DNA of 64,000 bases from Bacteroidota bacterium (GTDB lineage Bacteria > Bacteroidota > Bacteroidia > UKL13-3), in the NCBI GenBank assembly GCA_027484685.1, contig JAIXSO010000032.1, positions 124,001 to 188,000 on the forward strand, in the 5' to 3' direction. Shown piece after piece: positions 51,012-60,050 of the stretch. Each line of letters starts with the position of its first letter. Positions within the stretch are counted from its first letter, which is position 1. Under the pieces are notes generated by a model, which worked only from the letters and a program-made list of their open reading frames with translations, searched no databases and had not been told where the DNA came from. The position numbers and the translations under genes are program-made.

Positions 51012-51128
51012 ATGGGAAAAGGCGATTTAAGATCAAAAAAAGGTAAAATGAAAAACAAAAGTTTTGGTAAATTACGTAGCAAACGCGCGTTATCAGCTAA
51101 AAACAGAATTCATACAAAAGCCGCTTAA
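51012..51128 (+). CDS. Small ribosomal protein bTHX
   Basis: A 38-residue, strongly basic frame, MGKGDLRSKKGKMKNKSFGK then LRSKRALSAKNRIHTKAA. The MGKGDxxSKKGK start and clustered Lys/Arg are the hallmarks of the 30S ribosomal protein THX of Bacteroidota and Thermus, which sits in the head of the small subunit. It is too small for most gene finders. It lies directly behind a consensus promoter and 6 bases before a tRNA-Leu, forming one transcript. Confidence 0.85.
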   Translation: MGKGDLRSKKGKMKNKSFGKLRSKRALSAKNRIHTKAA

Positions 51129-51134
51129 GCATTT

Positions 51135-51218
51135 GCTTCGGTGGTGGAATTGGTAGACACGCCACCTTGAGGGGGTGGTGCTTGCAAAGGTGTAAGAGTT
51201 CGAATCTCTTCCGGAGCA
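51135..51218 (+). tRNA. tRNA-Leu (anticodon GAG)
   Basis: Class II tRNA: acceptor arms GCTTCGG (51135-51141) and CCGGAGC (51211-51217) pair with one T-G wobble, followed by discriminator A. D-arm GGTGGAATTGGTAGACACGC, anticodon stem CCACC/GGTGG around loop TTGAGGG (anticodon GAG, reading CUC and CUU), a long variable arm, and T-arm AGAGTTCGAATCTCT. The 3' CCA is not encoded. Terminator follows at once. Confidence 0.95.
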
Positions 51219-51220
51219 CA

Positions 51221-51253
51221 AAAAATCAGCATTTTATAAAAGTGCTGATTTTT
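51221..51253 (+). terminator. Terminator after tRNA-Leu
   Basis: AAAAATCAGCA (51221-51231) pairs with TGCTGATTTTT (51243-51253), with T-tract; ends the bTHX-tRNA transcript. The left arm begins right after the tRNA. Confidence 0.8.
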
Positions 51254-51323
51254 TTGTTTTAAAAACCACCCCATCGTTATTTTTAAATACAATTTACCTA
51301 AAATTGAACACATATTTTAAGTT

Positions 51324-52520
51324 ATGAATAGCCCAATAATTGATTCCATTAAACAATTAGCAACTCAAAACACTGCTCAAATTATTGCTAATAGACAATA
51401 TTTACATGCCAATCCTGAACTTTCGTTTGAAGAGTATAAAACTTGTAAGTTTGTGGAGACTGAACTTAAAAAAATTGGAATTACAAAAATTGAACACAAA
51501 GCAAACACAGGTTTAGTAGCTTTAATTGAAGGTAAAAATGCTTCAAAAAAAGTTATTGCATTGAGAGCTGATTTAGATGCATTGCCAATTTTTGAACAAA
51601 ATAATGTGGCTTATAAATCAAAAAACGAAGGCGTAATGCATGCTTGCGGGCACGATGTGCATACAGCTAGTTTATTAGGTGCTGCGCAAATTTTGTTTAC
51701 CTTAAAAAACGAATTTGAAGGAACCATTAAACTAGTTTTTCAACCTGGAGAAGAAAAATTACCCGGAGGTGCCAGTATAATGATAGCTGATAAAGCACTT
51801 GAAAATCCAACACCAGAAGCTATTTATGGTCAACATGTAATGCCTTTAATTCCTGTAGGGAAAGTTGGTTTTAAAAGCGGACTTTATATGGCAAGTAGCG
51901 ATGAACTTTTTATAAAAGTAACAGGTAAAGGAGGGCATGGTGCTATGCCTCATTTAAACATTGACCCAGTTGTAATTGCTGCGCAAATTATAGTTGCTTT
52001 GCAACAAATAGTTAGTAGAATGGCATCACCAATTATTCCAAGTGTTTTATCGTTTGGAAAAGTAATAGCCAATGGTGCTACCAATGTAATTCCTAATGAG
52101 GTACATATAGAAGGAACTTTTAGAACCTTAGACGAAACATGGCGAACAGAAGCCCACGAAAAAATGATTAAAATGGCTACTTTAATGGCAGAAAGCATGG
52201 GCGGAAAATGTGAGTTTGAAGTAAGAAAAGGTTATCCATTTTTAAAGAATAATGAACTGCTTACCGATAAAGCCAAACAAGCTGCAATAGCTTATTTAGG
52301 TGCAGAAAATGTAGTTGATTTAGATACTTGGATGGCCGCGGAGGATTTTGCTTATTACAGTCAAATTATGCCAGCTTGCTTTTACAGATTAGGAACTAGA
52401 AACGAAGAAAAAGGCATTGTATCATCGGTACATACGCCAACTTTTGATATTGATGAAAATGCACTTGCCATTGGAGCTGGTTTAATGGCTTATATTGCTA
52501 TTAGTAATTTAGCAGAATAA
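51324..52520 (+). CDS. M20 family amidohydrolase (N-acyl-L-amino-acid amidohydrolase)
   Basis: 398 residues, zinc-dependent hydrolase of N-acylated amino acids. The M20D motifs are present: HANPELSFEEYKT (about 27), ALRADLDALPI (about 79), HACGHDVHTASLLGAAQIL (metal-binding Cys-Gly-His, about 102-120), VFQPGEEKLPGGA (catalytic Glu), GQHVMPLIPVG, and AEDFAYYSQIMPACFYRLGT at the end (about 345-364) with HTPTFDIDE. No signal peptide, so cytoplasmic; substrate is uncertain (hippurate, N-acetyl amino acids or indoleacetyl amino acids in relatives). Confidence 0.93.
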   Translation: MNSPIIDSIKQLATQNTAQIIANRQYLHANPELSFEEYKTCKFVETELKKIGITKIEHKANTGLVALIEGKNASKKVIALRADLDALPIFEQNNVAYKSKNEGVMHACGHDVHTASLLGAAQILFTLKNEFEGTIKLVFQPGEEKLPGGASIMIADKALENPTPEAIYGQHVMPLIPVGKVGFKSGLYMASSDELFIKVTGKGGHGAMPHLNIDPVVIAAQIIVALQQIVSRMASPIIPSVLSFGKVIANGATNVIPNEVHIEGTFRTLDETWRTEAHEKMIKMATLMAESMGGKCEFEVRKGYPFLKNNELLTDKAKQAAIAYLGAENVVDLDTWMAAEDFAYYSQIMPACFYRLGTRNEEKGIVSSVHTPTFDIDENALAIGAGLMAYIAISNLAE

Positions 52521-52521
52521 C

Positions 52522-53115
52522 TTAACTAAATAAGGCTAATCCCCTATTTGCCGCCATTTGCATAGCAGTTAAAAATATGATTACTGAAACACCCACTATA
52601 AAATTTTGTTGTTTTATTTTAAAGTAATTGGTTAGTAAGTATTGAAAAACAATGGCTACTAATACAATTAATATTTGGCCGAATTCTATACCTGTATTGA
52701 ATAAAAACAAAGGCCCGATGAAAGATTCATCATTGCTTAACATTTGTTTTAACAAAGTAGAAAAACCAAGGCCATGAATAAGCCCAAAACAAACGGTAAG
52801 TACAAATAAATAACTTAGTTTTTGATTGTTTTTATAAAACAAATTGAACACATTGAATACACAAGTAGTTACAATGGTAATGGGAATTAAAAACTCAATC
52901 CAATTGCTGTTAACCTTAATGGTATTTGATACACTTAAAGCCAAAGTGATGCAATGGCCAATGGTAAAAGCCGAAATAATAATTAATAATCTCTTCCAGT
53001 TTTGTAAACTATAAGTACAGCAAAGTGCTAACAAAAATAGGATGTGATCATATCCGTTAAAATCAAGAATATGCTCAATACCTATTGTAATCCAGTTTAA
53101 TATATATGAAATCAA
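52522..53115 (-). CDS. HupE/UreJ family membrane protein
   Basis: 197 residues, six or seven membrane helices. The family motif GIEHILDFNGYDHILFLLALCC (about 12-33) carries His and Asp residues that in relatives bind nickel or protons, and CFGLIHGLGFSTLL (about 108-121) is the second motif. HupE/UreJ proteins are thought to be metal permeases. Divergently transcribed from a DUF6702-like gene; this pair I recall as recurrent in Bacteroidota. Confidence 0.82.
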   Translation of the reverse strand: MISYILNWITIGIEHILDFNGYDHILFLLALCCTYSLQNWKRLLIIISAFTIGHCITLALSVSNTIKVNSNWIEFLIPITIVTTCVFNVFNLFYKNNQKLSYLFVLTVCFGLIHGLGFSTLLKQMLSNDESFIGPLFLFNTGIEFGQILIVLVAIVFQYLLTNYFKIKQQNFIVGVSVIIFLTAMQMAANRGLALFS

Positions 53116-53303
53116 AATAGTAGTTTAGAAAACAAAATTAAATTTATAATGGTAATACGAATGTAAATTTTTGATACTGCAATTAATTTATTTATTAACT
53201 AATTTTCAAGCAATATAATTTACCAATTTCTTAAAATTTTACTTATTCAAAAACCATTACAAAATAACAAAAATTTACTGTGTAATTTTTATAATTTTGA
53301 CAA

Positions 53304-53798
53304 ATGAAACTTTTTAGGAATATATTATTAATAATGGCTCTAATGAGTTTTGCTCCCATGCATAAATTTTACTTTAGCCTTACTTCTATTAAAGTAGATT
53401 CTGCGAAAAAAAATTTAAATGTAAGCTGCAAATTATTTACTGATGATTTGGAGCAAATACTGTTTAATAACTATAAAGTTAAATACGATTTAACCAAATC
53501 AGCCAATAACAAAGAAGTTGAACAAGCCATTTATAAATACGTTACTAGTAATTTAAAATTAAACTTAAACTTTAAAAATGTAACTTTAAATTGGGTTGGA
53601 TACGAAACCGAAAACGATGTAGTTTGGATTTATTTAGAAAGCAATTGCAAAGAAAAAAAGTTTAATAACCTAAAAATTAACAACACATTGCTCTGCGATT
53701 TAACAACAGATCAAACCAATTTGGTTCAATTTAATTGGGATAATAAAAGCTATACAGAAAAAATGAATTGCAACAACAAAGAAGTTATAATTAAATAA
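53304..53798 (+). CDS. Secreted DUF6702-like protein
   Basis: 164 residues with a signal peptide (about 1-18). The domain is a small beta-rich fold: HKFYFSLTSIKVDSAKKNLN and then DDLEQILFNNYKVKYDL, matching a Bacteroidota family I recall as DUF6702, often next to HupE/UreJ as here. A perfect -7 element TAATTTTG (53292-53299) ends only 4 bases before the ATG, so the mRNA may be leaderless, unless translation starts at the inner Met codons. Function unknown. Confidence 0.7.
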   Translation: MKLFRNILLIMALMSFAPMHKFYFSLTSIKVDSAKKNLNVSCKLFTDDLEQILFNNYKVKYDLTKSANNKEVEQAIYKYVTSNLKLNLNFKNVTLNWVGYETENDVVWIYLESNCKEKKFNNLKINNTLLCDLTTDQTNLVQFNWDNKSYTEKMNCNNKEVIIK

Positions 53799-53805
53799 TA
53801 ATCTA

Positions 53806-54570
53806 TTACTTGAAATTCAATTCCAAGCCATCGTAAGCCAATTGAATATTGGCAGGTAATTCATTATTTACCTCATTATGCAAACCAAGTTGGTGGCTTA
53901 TGTGAGTAAAATAAGCTTTTTGTGGTTTTAACTCATTACATAATTCAATGGCTTCGGCAAGTGTAAAATGCGAAATATGTTGTTCGCGCCTCAAAGCATT
54001 TAGCACCAAAACCTCACAGCCCTTTATTTTTTCTTTAACCTCATCATCAATTCTATTGGCATCGGTGATGTAAACAAAATTGTCAATTTTAAAACCCATT
54101 ACAGGCATTTTATGGTGCCAAACTCTTAGTGGCGTAATGGTTTTACCCAATAATTCAAAAGGGGTTTCGTTAATGGTGTGCATTTCCATTTCAGGCACTC
54201 CTGGATATTTAGGCTCTTCAAAAGCATAATAAAACTCTTTTCTAATGGCTTTATCTACTTGTGTTTCACAATAAATATCAATGGGTTTTTGCATTATAAA
54301 GTTAAACGCCCTAATATCATCTAAACCAGCCAAATGATCGCGGTGAGCGTGAGTAAACAAAATTGCTTCACACGAAGTTATGCCACAGGTAAGCATTTGT
54401 TGTCTAAAATCTGGACCAGTATCTACAACAATGTTTTTGTCGTTGTATTGAATAAGAATGGATGAACGTAAACGTTTATCTTTAGGGCTAGAAGATGCAC
54501 AAACTTGGCACTTACAAGCTATAATGGGAACGCCTTGCGAGGTGCCTGTACCAAGAAAAGTAACTTTCAT
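53806..54570 (-). CDS. MBL-fold metal-dependent hydrolase, PhnP-like
   Basis: 254 residues. The metallo-beta-lactamase motif FTHAHRDHLAGLDDIRAF (about 74-91) supplies HxHxDH metal ligands; LGTGTSQGVPIIACKCQVCAS near the start has the PhnP-type glycine loop and structural zinc Cys residues; KAYFTHISHQLG near the end gives the last His. PhnP relatives hydrolyse cyclic phosphodiesters of phosphonate breakdown; other relatives act on nucleotides. No phn genes lie near, so the substrate is unknown. Three bases follow uppP. Confidence 0.88.
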   Translation of the reverse strand: MKVTFLGTGTSQGVPIIACKCQVCASSSPKDKRLRSSILIQYNDKNIVVDTGPDFRQQMLTCGITSCEAILFTHAHRDHLAGLDDIRAFNFIMQKPIDIYCETQVDKAIRKEFYYAFEEPKYPGVPEMEMHTINETPFELLGKTITPLRVWHHKMPVMGFKIDNFVYITDANRIDDEVKEKIKGCEVLVLNALRREQHISHFTLAEAIELCNELKPQKAYFTHISHQLGLHNEVNNELPANIQLAYDGLELNFK

Positions 54571-54573
54571 TTT

Positions 54574-55374
54574 TTAAACAATGCTTAACGACATATCAGA
54601 ACCCAAAAGCAATAGGATAATTCCTCCTACAATAATTCTGTACCAGCCAAAAAGCCTAAAGCCATGCTTATTTAAAAAAGTAATAAACCCTTTAATAGCT
54701 ACCATAGCCACTACAAAAGCAACCAAGTTACCAATTGCTAATAAAAAAATTCTATCATTATCAAAAAACTCTAAACCTTTGTCTTTATAAATATCTAAAA
54801 CCTTTTTTGCTGTAGCACCAAACATGGTAGGTACTGCTAAAAAAAACGAATATTCAGCAGCAGCTTTTCGGGTTAATTTTTGTTGTAAACCACCAATAAT
54901 TGTTGCTGCACTGCGCGACACACCAGGAATCATGGCAATACATTGATACAATCCTATTATAAAAGCGCTTTGATTGTTTACTTCGGTTTTTAAATGTTCA
55001 TCGTCTTCTTTAAAAAATCTATCAATAAATAGCAATAACATACCACCTACCAACAACATTACTGCCACTGTTCCTGGACTTTCTAAAAGTTCATCAATTT
55101 TATCGCTAAACAAAATGCCTAATACAGCAGCAGGAATGAATGAAATTAACAATTTTAAGTAAAAATCGAACGATTTGAAAAAACGTTTGAAATACAAAAC
55201 AACAACAGCCAAAATAGCTCCAAGTTGAATATTAATGGTGAAAAATTTAACAAAATCATTGGGTTCAATACCTAAAATAGATGTTGTTAAAATCATATGT
55301 CCGGTACTAGAAACCGGCAAATATTCGGTTAAACCTTCCACTATGGCAATAATTATTGCTTGTAAAATCGTCAT
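54574..55374 (-). CDS. uppP: Undecaprenyl-diphosphatase UppP (BacA)
   Basis: Dephosphorylates undecaprenyl pyrophosphate for reuse in cell-wall synthesis; confers bacitracin tolerance. 266 residues, eight membrane helices, with the two conserved motifs IVEGLTEYLPVSSTGHMIL (about 11-29) and MIPGVSRSAATIIGGLQQKL (about 147-166). Normal length. It follows the DUF3098 gene by about 95 bases (with a hairpin at 55397-55421) and precedes the PhnP-like gene by 3 bases. Confidence 0.96.
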   Translation of the reverse strand: MTILQAIIIAIVEGLTEYLPVSSTGHMILTTSILGIEPNDFVKFFTINIQLGAILAVVVLYFKRFFKSFDFYLKLLISFIPAAVLGILFSDKIDELLESPGTVAVMLLVGGMLLLFIDRFFKEDDEHLKTEVNNQSAFIIGLYQCIAMIPGVSRSAATIIGGLQQKLTRKAAAEYSFFLAVPTMFGATAKKVLDIYKDKGLEFFDNDRIFLLAIGNLVAFVVAMVAIKGFITFLNKHGFRLFGWYRIIVGGIILLLLGSDMSLSIV

Positions 55375-55468
55375 GGTAATTGATTGTAAATATTATTATT
55401 ACACCTTATTTAGGTGTAATATTTTTTTTAAAATAAAAAGTCGTAAAAGCTCCTTTTTGAAAAATCAA

Positions 55469-55723
55469 TTAAGCTTTTTTAGGTTTCATAATTGCAAATA
55501 CTTCAATAACAAAACCCAATAAAATAACTATAGGAGCAACAGTTACTTTGGTAGCATCCTCTAAAATATTTTCTTTACCAGCCATTAAAGTAAAACCTAA
55601 AATAATTACTAAAACACCAGCTAGCATTAATATGTAATTTTCTTTTCCAAAAATAAAATCTCCAGTAGGTGCTTGGCTTGCTTTTTCAGCAGTTTTTTTT
55701 GCGTTTGAAATTTTTTCGCTCAT
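55469..55723 (-). CDS. DUF3098 membrane protein
   Basis: 84 residues with two membrane helices: FIFGKENYILMLAGVLVIIL and VTVAPIVILLGFVIEVFAIM, tail KPKKA. The pattern GKENYxLMLAGVxxIxLGFxLM is that of DUF3098, a family I know from Bacteroidota, located between ftsX and uppP as here. Function unknown; the neighbours suggest a division or wall link. Confidence 0.85.
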   Translation of the reverse strand: MSEKISNAKKTAEKASQAPTGDFIFGKENYILMLAGVLVIILGFTLMAGKENILEDATKVTVAPIVILLGFVIEVFAIMKPKKA

Positions 55724-55774
55724 TTTATTGTGTTATAAATTTTATCAATATTAAATATTTTTTATCAAAAATAC

Positions 55775-56671
55775 CTAGTATAAATCTTCAATTTTTGTTT
55801 TTAAGTATTTATTAGTACTAAACCAACTGCTTACCATACTAACAATTACGCCCGCAAGTATAAGAATTACAAACAAAACCGTAAAACTTTGCGTGTTATA
55901 TAAATATTGTATTTGTGGAAAATAAGTAGGTAAAATATTTAATACCATAAGCAATAATGCCACAGCTAAAATACCACCATACAAACCATTAAAGAAGCTT
56001 CGGATTACAAAAGGTTTAATTATAAACCAATGCGTAGCCCCTACTAATTGCATACTTTTAATTGAAAACCTGCGTGCATATAGATTTAAACGGATATTAC
56101 TGTTTATCAAAACAATAGCAATAACTACAAATATTGCTGCCAAAGCCATTAAAATATAACTTAACGAACCTAAATTGGTTCCAACATTTCCAAAAATAAT
56201 TTCATTGTATTTTACCTCGGCTACTTTAGGCATTAAAAGTAAAACATTTTTAAAATTTTGCATGCTTTCACTGCTCACACTTTCGGCTTTTAAAGTAACT
56301 TCAATGGAAGCTGGTAAAGGATTATAGCCTGCAAATTCTACTATATCTTGACCCATTTCTTTCGAAAGTTCAATAGCTGCTACATCTTTGCTAATAAATT
56401 TGGTTTCTTTAACAGAAGACATTTTTTTGATAGCTGCCAAATTTGCGTCAATTTCGGCTTGATTGATATCATCAGCTAGGTAAACGTTTACCAAAACATT
56501 TTCCTTAATGATGGTATTAAGCTGCGATGATTGGATATAAATTAATCCAAACAAACCTAACATAAGCAGCACCATGGCTATGCTAACTATTGACGATAAG
56601 TAAGATATGCGTTTTCTGCGGTTAACTTTTTTTAGTTGAGTATCCAATTTTAGTACAAAATTTAATACCAC
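55775..56671 (-). CDS. ftsX: Cell division protein FtsX
   Basis: 298 residues: an N-terminal cytoplasmic tail, four membrane helices (near residues 25-45, 175-195, 220-245 and 265-285) and an extracellular/periplasmic domain between the first two (about 46-165). FtsX, with the ATPase FtsE (not in the window), activates peptidoglycan hydrolases at division. The family motif LNLYARRFSIKSMQLVGATHWFIIKPF (about 195-221) is clear. ATG start, ends SNKYLKTKIEDLY-like. Upstream is a 300-base gap. Confidence 0.93.
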   Translation of the reverse strand: MVLNFVLKLDTQLKKVNRRKRISYLSSIVSIAMVLLMLGLFGLIYIQSSQLNTIIKENVLVNVYLADDINQAEIDANLAAIKKMSSVKETKFISKDVAAIELSKEMGQDIVEFAGYNPLPASIEVTLKAESVSSESMQNFKNVLLLMPKVAEVKYNEIIFGNVGTNLGSLSYILMALAAIFVVIAIVLINSNIRLNLYARRFSIKSMQLVGATHWFIIKPFVIRSFFNGLYGGILAVALLLMVLNILPTYFPQIQYLYNTQSFTVLFVILILAGVIVSMVSSWFSTNKYLKTKIEDLY

Positions 56672-56974
56672 GAAAATAATTGATAAATAAGAGCATGTAA
56701 CTAATTTAATCCACAGTTTTGTTTATGGTGTTGTTAATTCTATTTTTGGAGCTTTATTTTGGTTGGCGAGTTGGCGAGTTGGCGAGTTGGAGAATAAATC
56801 AAGGCGGGAATGTTTTGTAATCGATAGTTATCAAAATTCGCTCAAATTGACTAAAGGTAAAAATCATTAATTTAGAATGTGGCTTTAGCCTATTCTTTAT
56901 AACAAAAAATGCCTATTTGAATTGCCCTCATTTTTAAATGAGAGGTGCATGATAAAAAAGAAAAATAACAAAGA
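56672..56974. other. Spacer between ftsX and leuS with an 8-base tandem repeat
   Basis: 303 bases. At 56763-56792 the unit TTGGCGAG is repeated three times plus a partial fourth. TCATTTTTAAATGA (near 56930) is a small palindrome. No perfect promoter for leuS was found. No gene. Confidence 0.55.
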
Positions 56975-59900
56975 ATGAAAGAATATAATTTTACGCAAAT
57001 TGAAAAGCATTGGCAGCAATTTTGGGCCGAAAACAATATTTACAAAGTAACAGAAGATAGCACCAAACCTAAGTTTTATGTGCTCGATATGTTTCCATAC
57101 CCAAGTGGTGCAGGCTTACACGTGGGTCATCCGCTGGGTTATATTGCTAGCGATATTTACTCGCGTTACAAAACTTTAAAAGGCTTTAACGTATTGCACC
57201 CAATGGGTTACGATAGTTTTGGTTTACCTGCTGAACAATATGCTATTCAAACTGGTCAGCACCCAGCTATAACCACTGAAGAAAATATTAACAGATACCG
57301 CGAGCAATTAGGAAAACTTGGTTTTTGCTACGATTGGGATAGAGAAGTACGTACTTCAAATCCTGATTATTATAAATGGACCCAATGGATTTTTATTCAA
57401 TTGTTCAACTCGTGGTACAACCCAAAAACCGATAAAGCCGAAAATATTGAAACCTTAATAAAAATATTTGAAACAGAAGGTTTTCAAGGAGTAGACGATA
57501 AAATTTTAACAGGCGGAATAGAACTTGATTTTGGTGCTTTTACTGCCGAACAGTGGAAAGGTTTTAATGAAGAAGCGCAACAAAAAATATTGTTGGGTTT
57601 TAGAATTGCATTTTTAAGCGAGGCTTATGTAAACTGGTGCCCAGCTTTGGGTACAGTGCTGAGCAACGATGAAATTAAAGATGGCGTTAGCGAACGCGGT
57701 GGTCACCCTGTTGAACGTAAGTTAATGAAACAATGGAGTATGCGCATTACTGCTTATGCAGAGCGTTTATTAACTGGTTTAGACAATTTAGATTGGACCG
57801 AAAGTTTAAAAGAAGCACAGCGTAATTGGATTGGAAAATCGCTAGGTGCAAGCATACATTTTAAAGTACAAGATAGCTCCTTAGATATTGAAGTTTTTAC
57901 CACCCGTCCTGATACTATTTTTGGTATAAGTTATTTGGCTATTGCTCCAGAACATGATATGCTTGGTGATATAGTTGATGCAGACCATGAGAGCAATGTA
58001 ATGGCTTATGTAGAAATGGCTAAAAACCGCAGCGAGCGAGATAGACAAGCCGATGTAAAACGTATTTCGGGTGAGTTTACCGGTGCTTATGCAATTCATC
58101 CGTTTACTGGACAAGAAATTCCGATTTGGGTAGCGGATTATGTGTTAGTTGGCTATGGAACCGGAGCTGTAATGGCTGTTCCTGCGCATGATACCAGAGA
58201 TTTTGCATTTGCCAAACATTTTAAATTACCAATAACCCAAGTTATAAAACCTAACAAGGTTGTAGAGACGTTGCATGCAACGTCTGATAATGAAAACACA
58301 ACGTCTTTACAAGAAGCCTACGATGCCAAAGAAGGCACCTTGTTTAACTCGCAGTTTCTAGATGGATTAGAAGTAAAAAAGGCCATTAAACGAGCTATTC
58401 ACGAAATTGAAAGCCGTGGTTTTGGAAAAGGAAAAACCAATTACCGATTGCGCGATGCCATTTTTGGTCGCCAACGTTATTGGGGAGAACCCATTCCGGT
58501 TTATTATAAAAACAATATTCCTTATGTATTAAACTATGATGAGTTGCCTTTGGAATTGCCGAAAATTGATAAATTTTTACCAACCGAAACAGGCGAACCA
58601 CCTTTGGGCAGAGCTAAAGATTGGAAATATAAAGGTGAGTATGAATACGAACTTTCAACCATGCCAGGATGGGCGGGAAGCAGTTGGTACTTTTTACGTT
58701 ATATGGATAATAAAAATAACAGTGAGTTTGTAAGCAAACAAGCTGCTGATTATTGGCAACAAGTAGATTTATACTTGGGCGGAAGCGAACATGCCACAGG
58801 CCATTTATTATACGTGCGTTTTTGGACTAAATTTTTGTACGATTTAGGCTTAATTCCTTGTGACGAACCAGCTAAAAAGTTGATTAATCAAGGGATGATT
58901 CAGGGAAGAAGTAGTTTTGTTTATAAACATGGAAGATCAATAAGATATTCAGAAGGGGACTCTGAACCTATATCATTTTTCGTTTCAAAAAACATTCACA
59001 ATAAAATAATAAATAATGAATTTAAAAATGATGAGCTTAAATCCATTTTCATTGAAAAATTTAAAGAAAAATTTAAACATTATAGTATTACTTCTGAATT
59101 AACTATAGATAGTGAACCTTTATATAATATAAACCCACAAGTCTCAAATGTTGAAGTAAATTTTGTGAAAAATGATATTTTAGATATTAATGCTTTCAGA
59201 AATTGGAGAGATTACTATAATAATGCTGAATTTATTTTAGAAGATGAAAATGGCAATCCAACTACGGATGAAAAAATTGGTAAATACATTTGCGGAAGCG
59301 AAGTTGAAAAAATGTCAAAGTCAAAATACAATGTGGTAACACCTGATGATATTGTAGCTGATTATGGTGCTGATACTTTGCGTTTGTACGAAATGTTTTT
59401 AGGTCCATTAGAACAAAGCAAACCTTGGAATACCAATGGAATTGAAGGTGTTCACAGGTTCTTAAAAAAACTATGGCGTTTGTTTTTTGATGCAGAAGGA
59501 AACTTAATTGTTAACCAAACTGAACCAACCAAAGCTGAGCTAAAAGCATTGCACAAAACCATTAAAAAAGTAACTGACGATATTGAAAACTTTTCGTTTA
59601 ATACTTCGGTAAGTAACTTTATGATTTGTGTAAATGAACTAACCGATTTAAAATGCAGTAAACAAGCCATTCTACAAGAGTTATTGGTTATTCTATCGCC
59701 TTATGCGCCACACATAGCTGAAGAATTATGGCATCAGTTAGGCAATAAAGAAAGTATTACCAAAGCTAGTTTCCCAACCTTTAACGCTGATTATTTGGTG
59801 GAAGATGAGTTCAGTTATCCTATATCAATCAATGGAAAACACCGCACCAATTTAACCTTTAGTATGCAAGCCACAGCGCAAGAGATAGAATCGGCAGTAT

Positions 59901-59992
59901 TAGCAGACGAATTGGTACAAAAATGGTTAGAAGGTAAAACACCTAAAAAAGTAATTTTTGTAAAAGGAAAAATAGTAAACTTGGTTTTATAA
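56975..59992 (+). CDS. leuS: Leucyl-tRNA synthetase with internal inserts
   Basis: 1005 residues, longer than the roughly 920-940 usual in the phylum. Class I signatures: [16 protein letters not shown] (HIGH motif at 49-52) and KMSKS at 779-783; editing-domain parts [20 protein letters not shown] and [16 protein letters not shown] (about 308 and 396). Two oddities: a segment [18 protein letters not shown] (about 429-446) containing a perfect 20-base palindrome, directly before the conserved [16 protein letters not shown]; and an AT-rich stretch at about 645-760 ([20 protein letters not shown] onward) much longer than in relatives. Conserved core flanking both is intact, so the enzyme should work. 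Confidence 0.93.
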   Translation: MKEYNFTQIEKHWQQFWAENNIYKVTEDSTKPKFYVLDMFPYPSGAGLHVGHPLGYIASDIYSRYKTLKGFNVLHPMGYDSFGLPAEQYAIQTGQHPAITTEENINRYREQLGKLGFCYDWDREVRTSNPDYYKWTQWIFIQLFNSWYNPKTDKAENIETLIKIFETEGFQGVDDKILTGGIELDFGAFTAEQWKGFNEEAQQKILLGFRIAFLSEAYVNWCPALGTVLSNDEIKDGVSERGGHPVERKLMKQWSMRITAYAERLLTGLDNLDWTESLKEAQRNWIGKSLGASIHFKVQDSSLDIEVFTTRPDTIFGISYLAIAPEHDMLGDIVDADHESNVMAYVEMAKNRSERDRQADVKRISGEFTGAYAIHPFTGQEIPIWVADYVLVGYGTGAVMAVPAHDTRDFAFAKHFKLPITQVIKPNKVVETLHATSDNENTTSLQEAYDAKEGTLFNSQFLDGLEVKKAIKRAIHEIESRGFGKGKTNYRLRDAIFGRQRYWGEPIPVYYKNNIPYVLNYDELPLELPKIDKFLPTETGEPPLGRAKDWKYKGEYEYELSTMPGWAGSSWYFLRYMDNKNNSEFVSKQAADYWQQVDLYLGGSEHATGHLLYVRFWTKFLYDLGLIPCDEPAKKLINQGMIQGRSSFVYKHGRSIRYSEGDSEPISFFVSKNIHNKIINNEFKNDELKSIFIEKFKEKFKHYSITSELTIDSEPLYNINPQVSNVEVNFVKNDILDINAFRNWRDYYNNAEFILEDENGNPTTDEKIGKYICGSEVEKMSKSKYNVVTPDDIVADYGADTLRLYEMFLGPLEQSKPWNTNGIEGVHRFLKKLWRLFFDAEGNLIVNQTEPTKAELKALHKTIKKVTDDIENFSFNTSVSNFMICVNELTDLKCSKQAILQELLVILSPYAPHIAEELWHQLGNKESITKASFPTFNADYLVEDEFSYPISINGKHRTNLTFSMQATAQEIESAVLADELVQKWLEGKTPKKVIFVKGKIVNLVL
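58266..58285. repeat. Perfect palindrome inserted in frame in leuS
   Basis: AGACGTTGCATGCAACGTCT is its own reverse complement. It encodes most of ETLHATS (residues 431-437). A partial further copy AACGTCT follows at 58300-58306. The same sequence type occurs as an intergenic repeat in other Bacteroidota genomes, from memory. Confidence 0.75.
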
Positions 59993-60010
59993 TTAACTGA
60001 TAATAAAAGA

Positions 60011-60040
60011 AAAGCCCAACAATTGTCTTTGTTGGGCTTT
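60011..60040. terminator. Bidirectional terminator after leuS
   Basis: AAAGCCCAAC (60011-60020) and GTTGGGCTTT (60031-60040) with T-tract; 10-bp stem, between the convergent leuS and the barrel gene at 60051. Confidence 0.85.
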
Positions 60041-60050
60041 TTTTATTTTG

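Noticed and set aside
55397-55421. Hairpin TATTACACCT/AGGTGTAATA as terminator between the DUF3098 gene and uppP
   Set aside because: The T-tract lies on the plus strand only, where no gene is transcribed; on the coding strand it lacks a tail.
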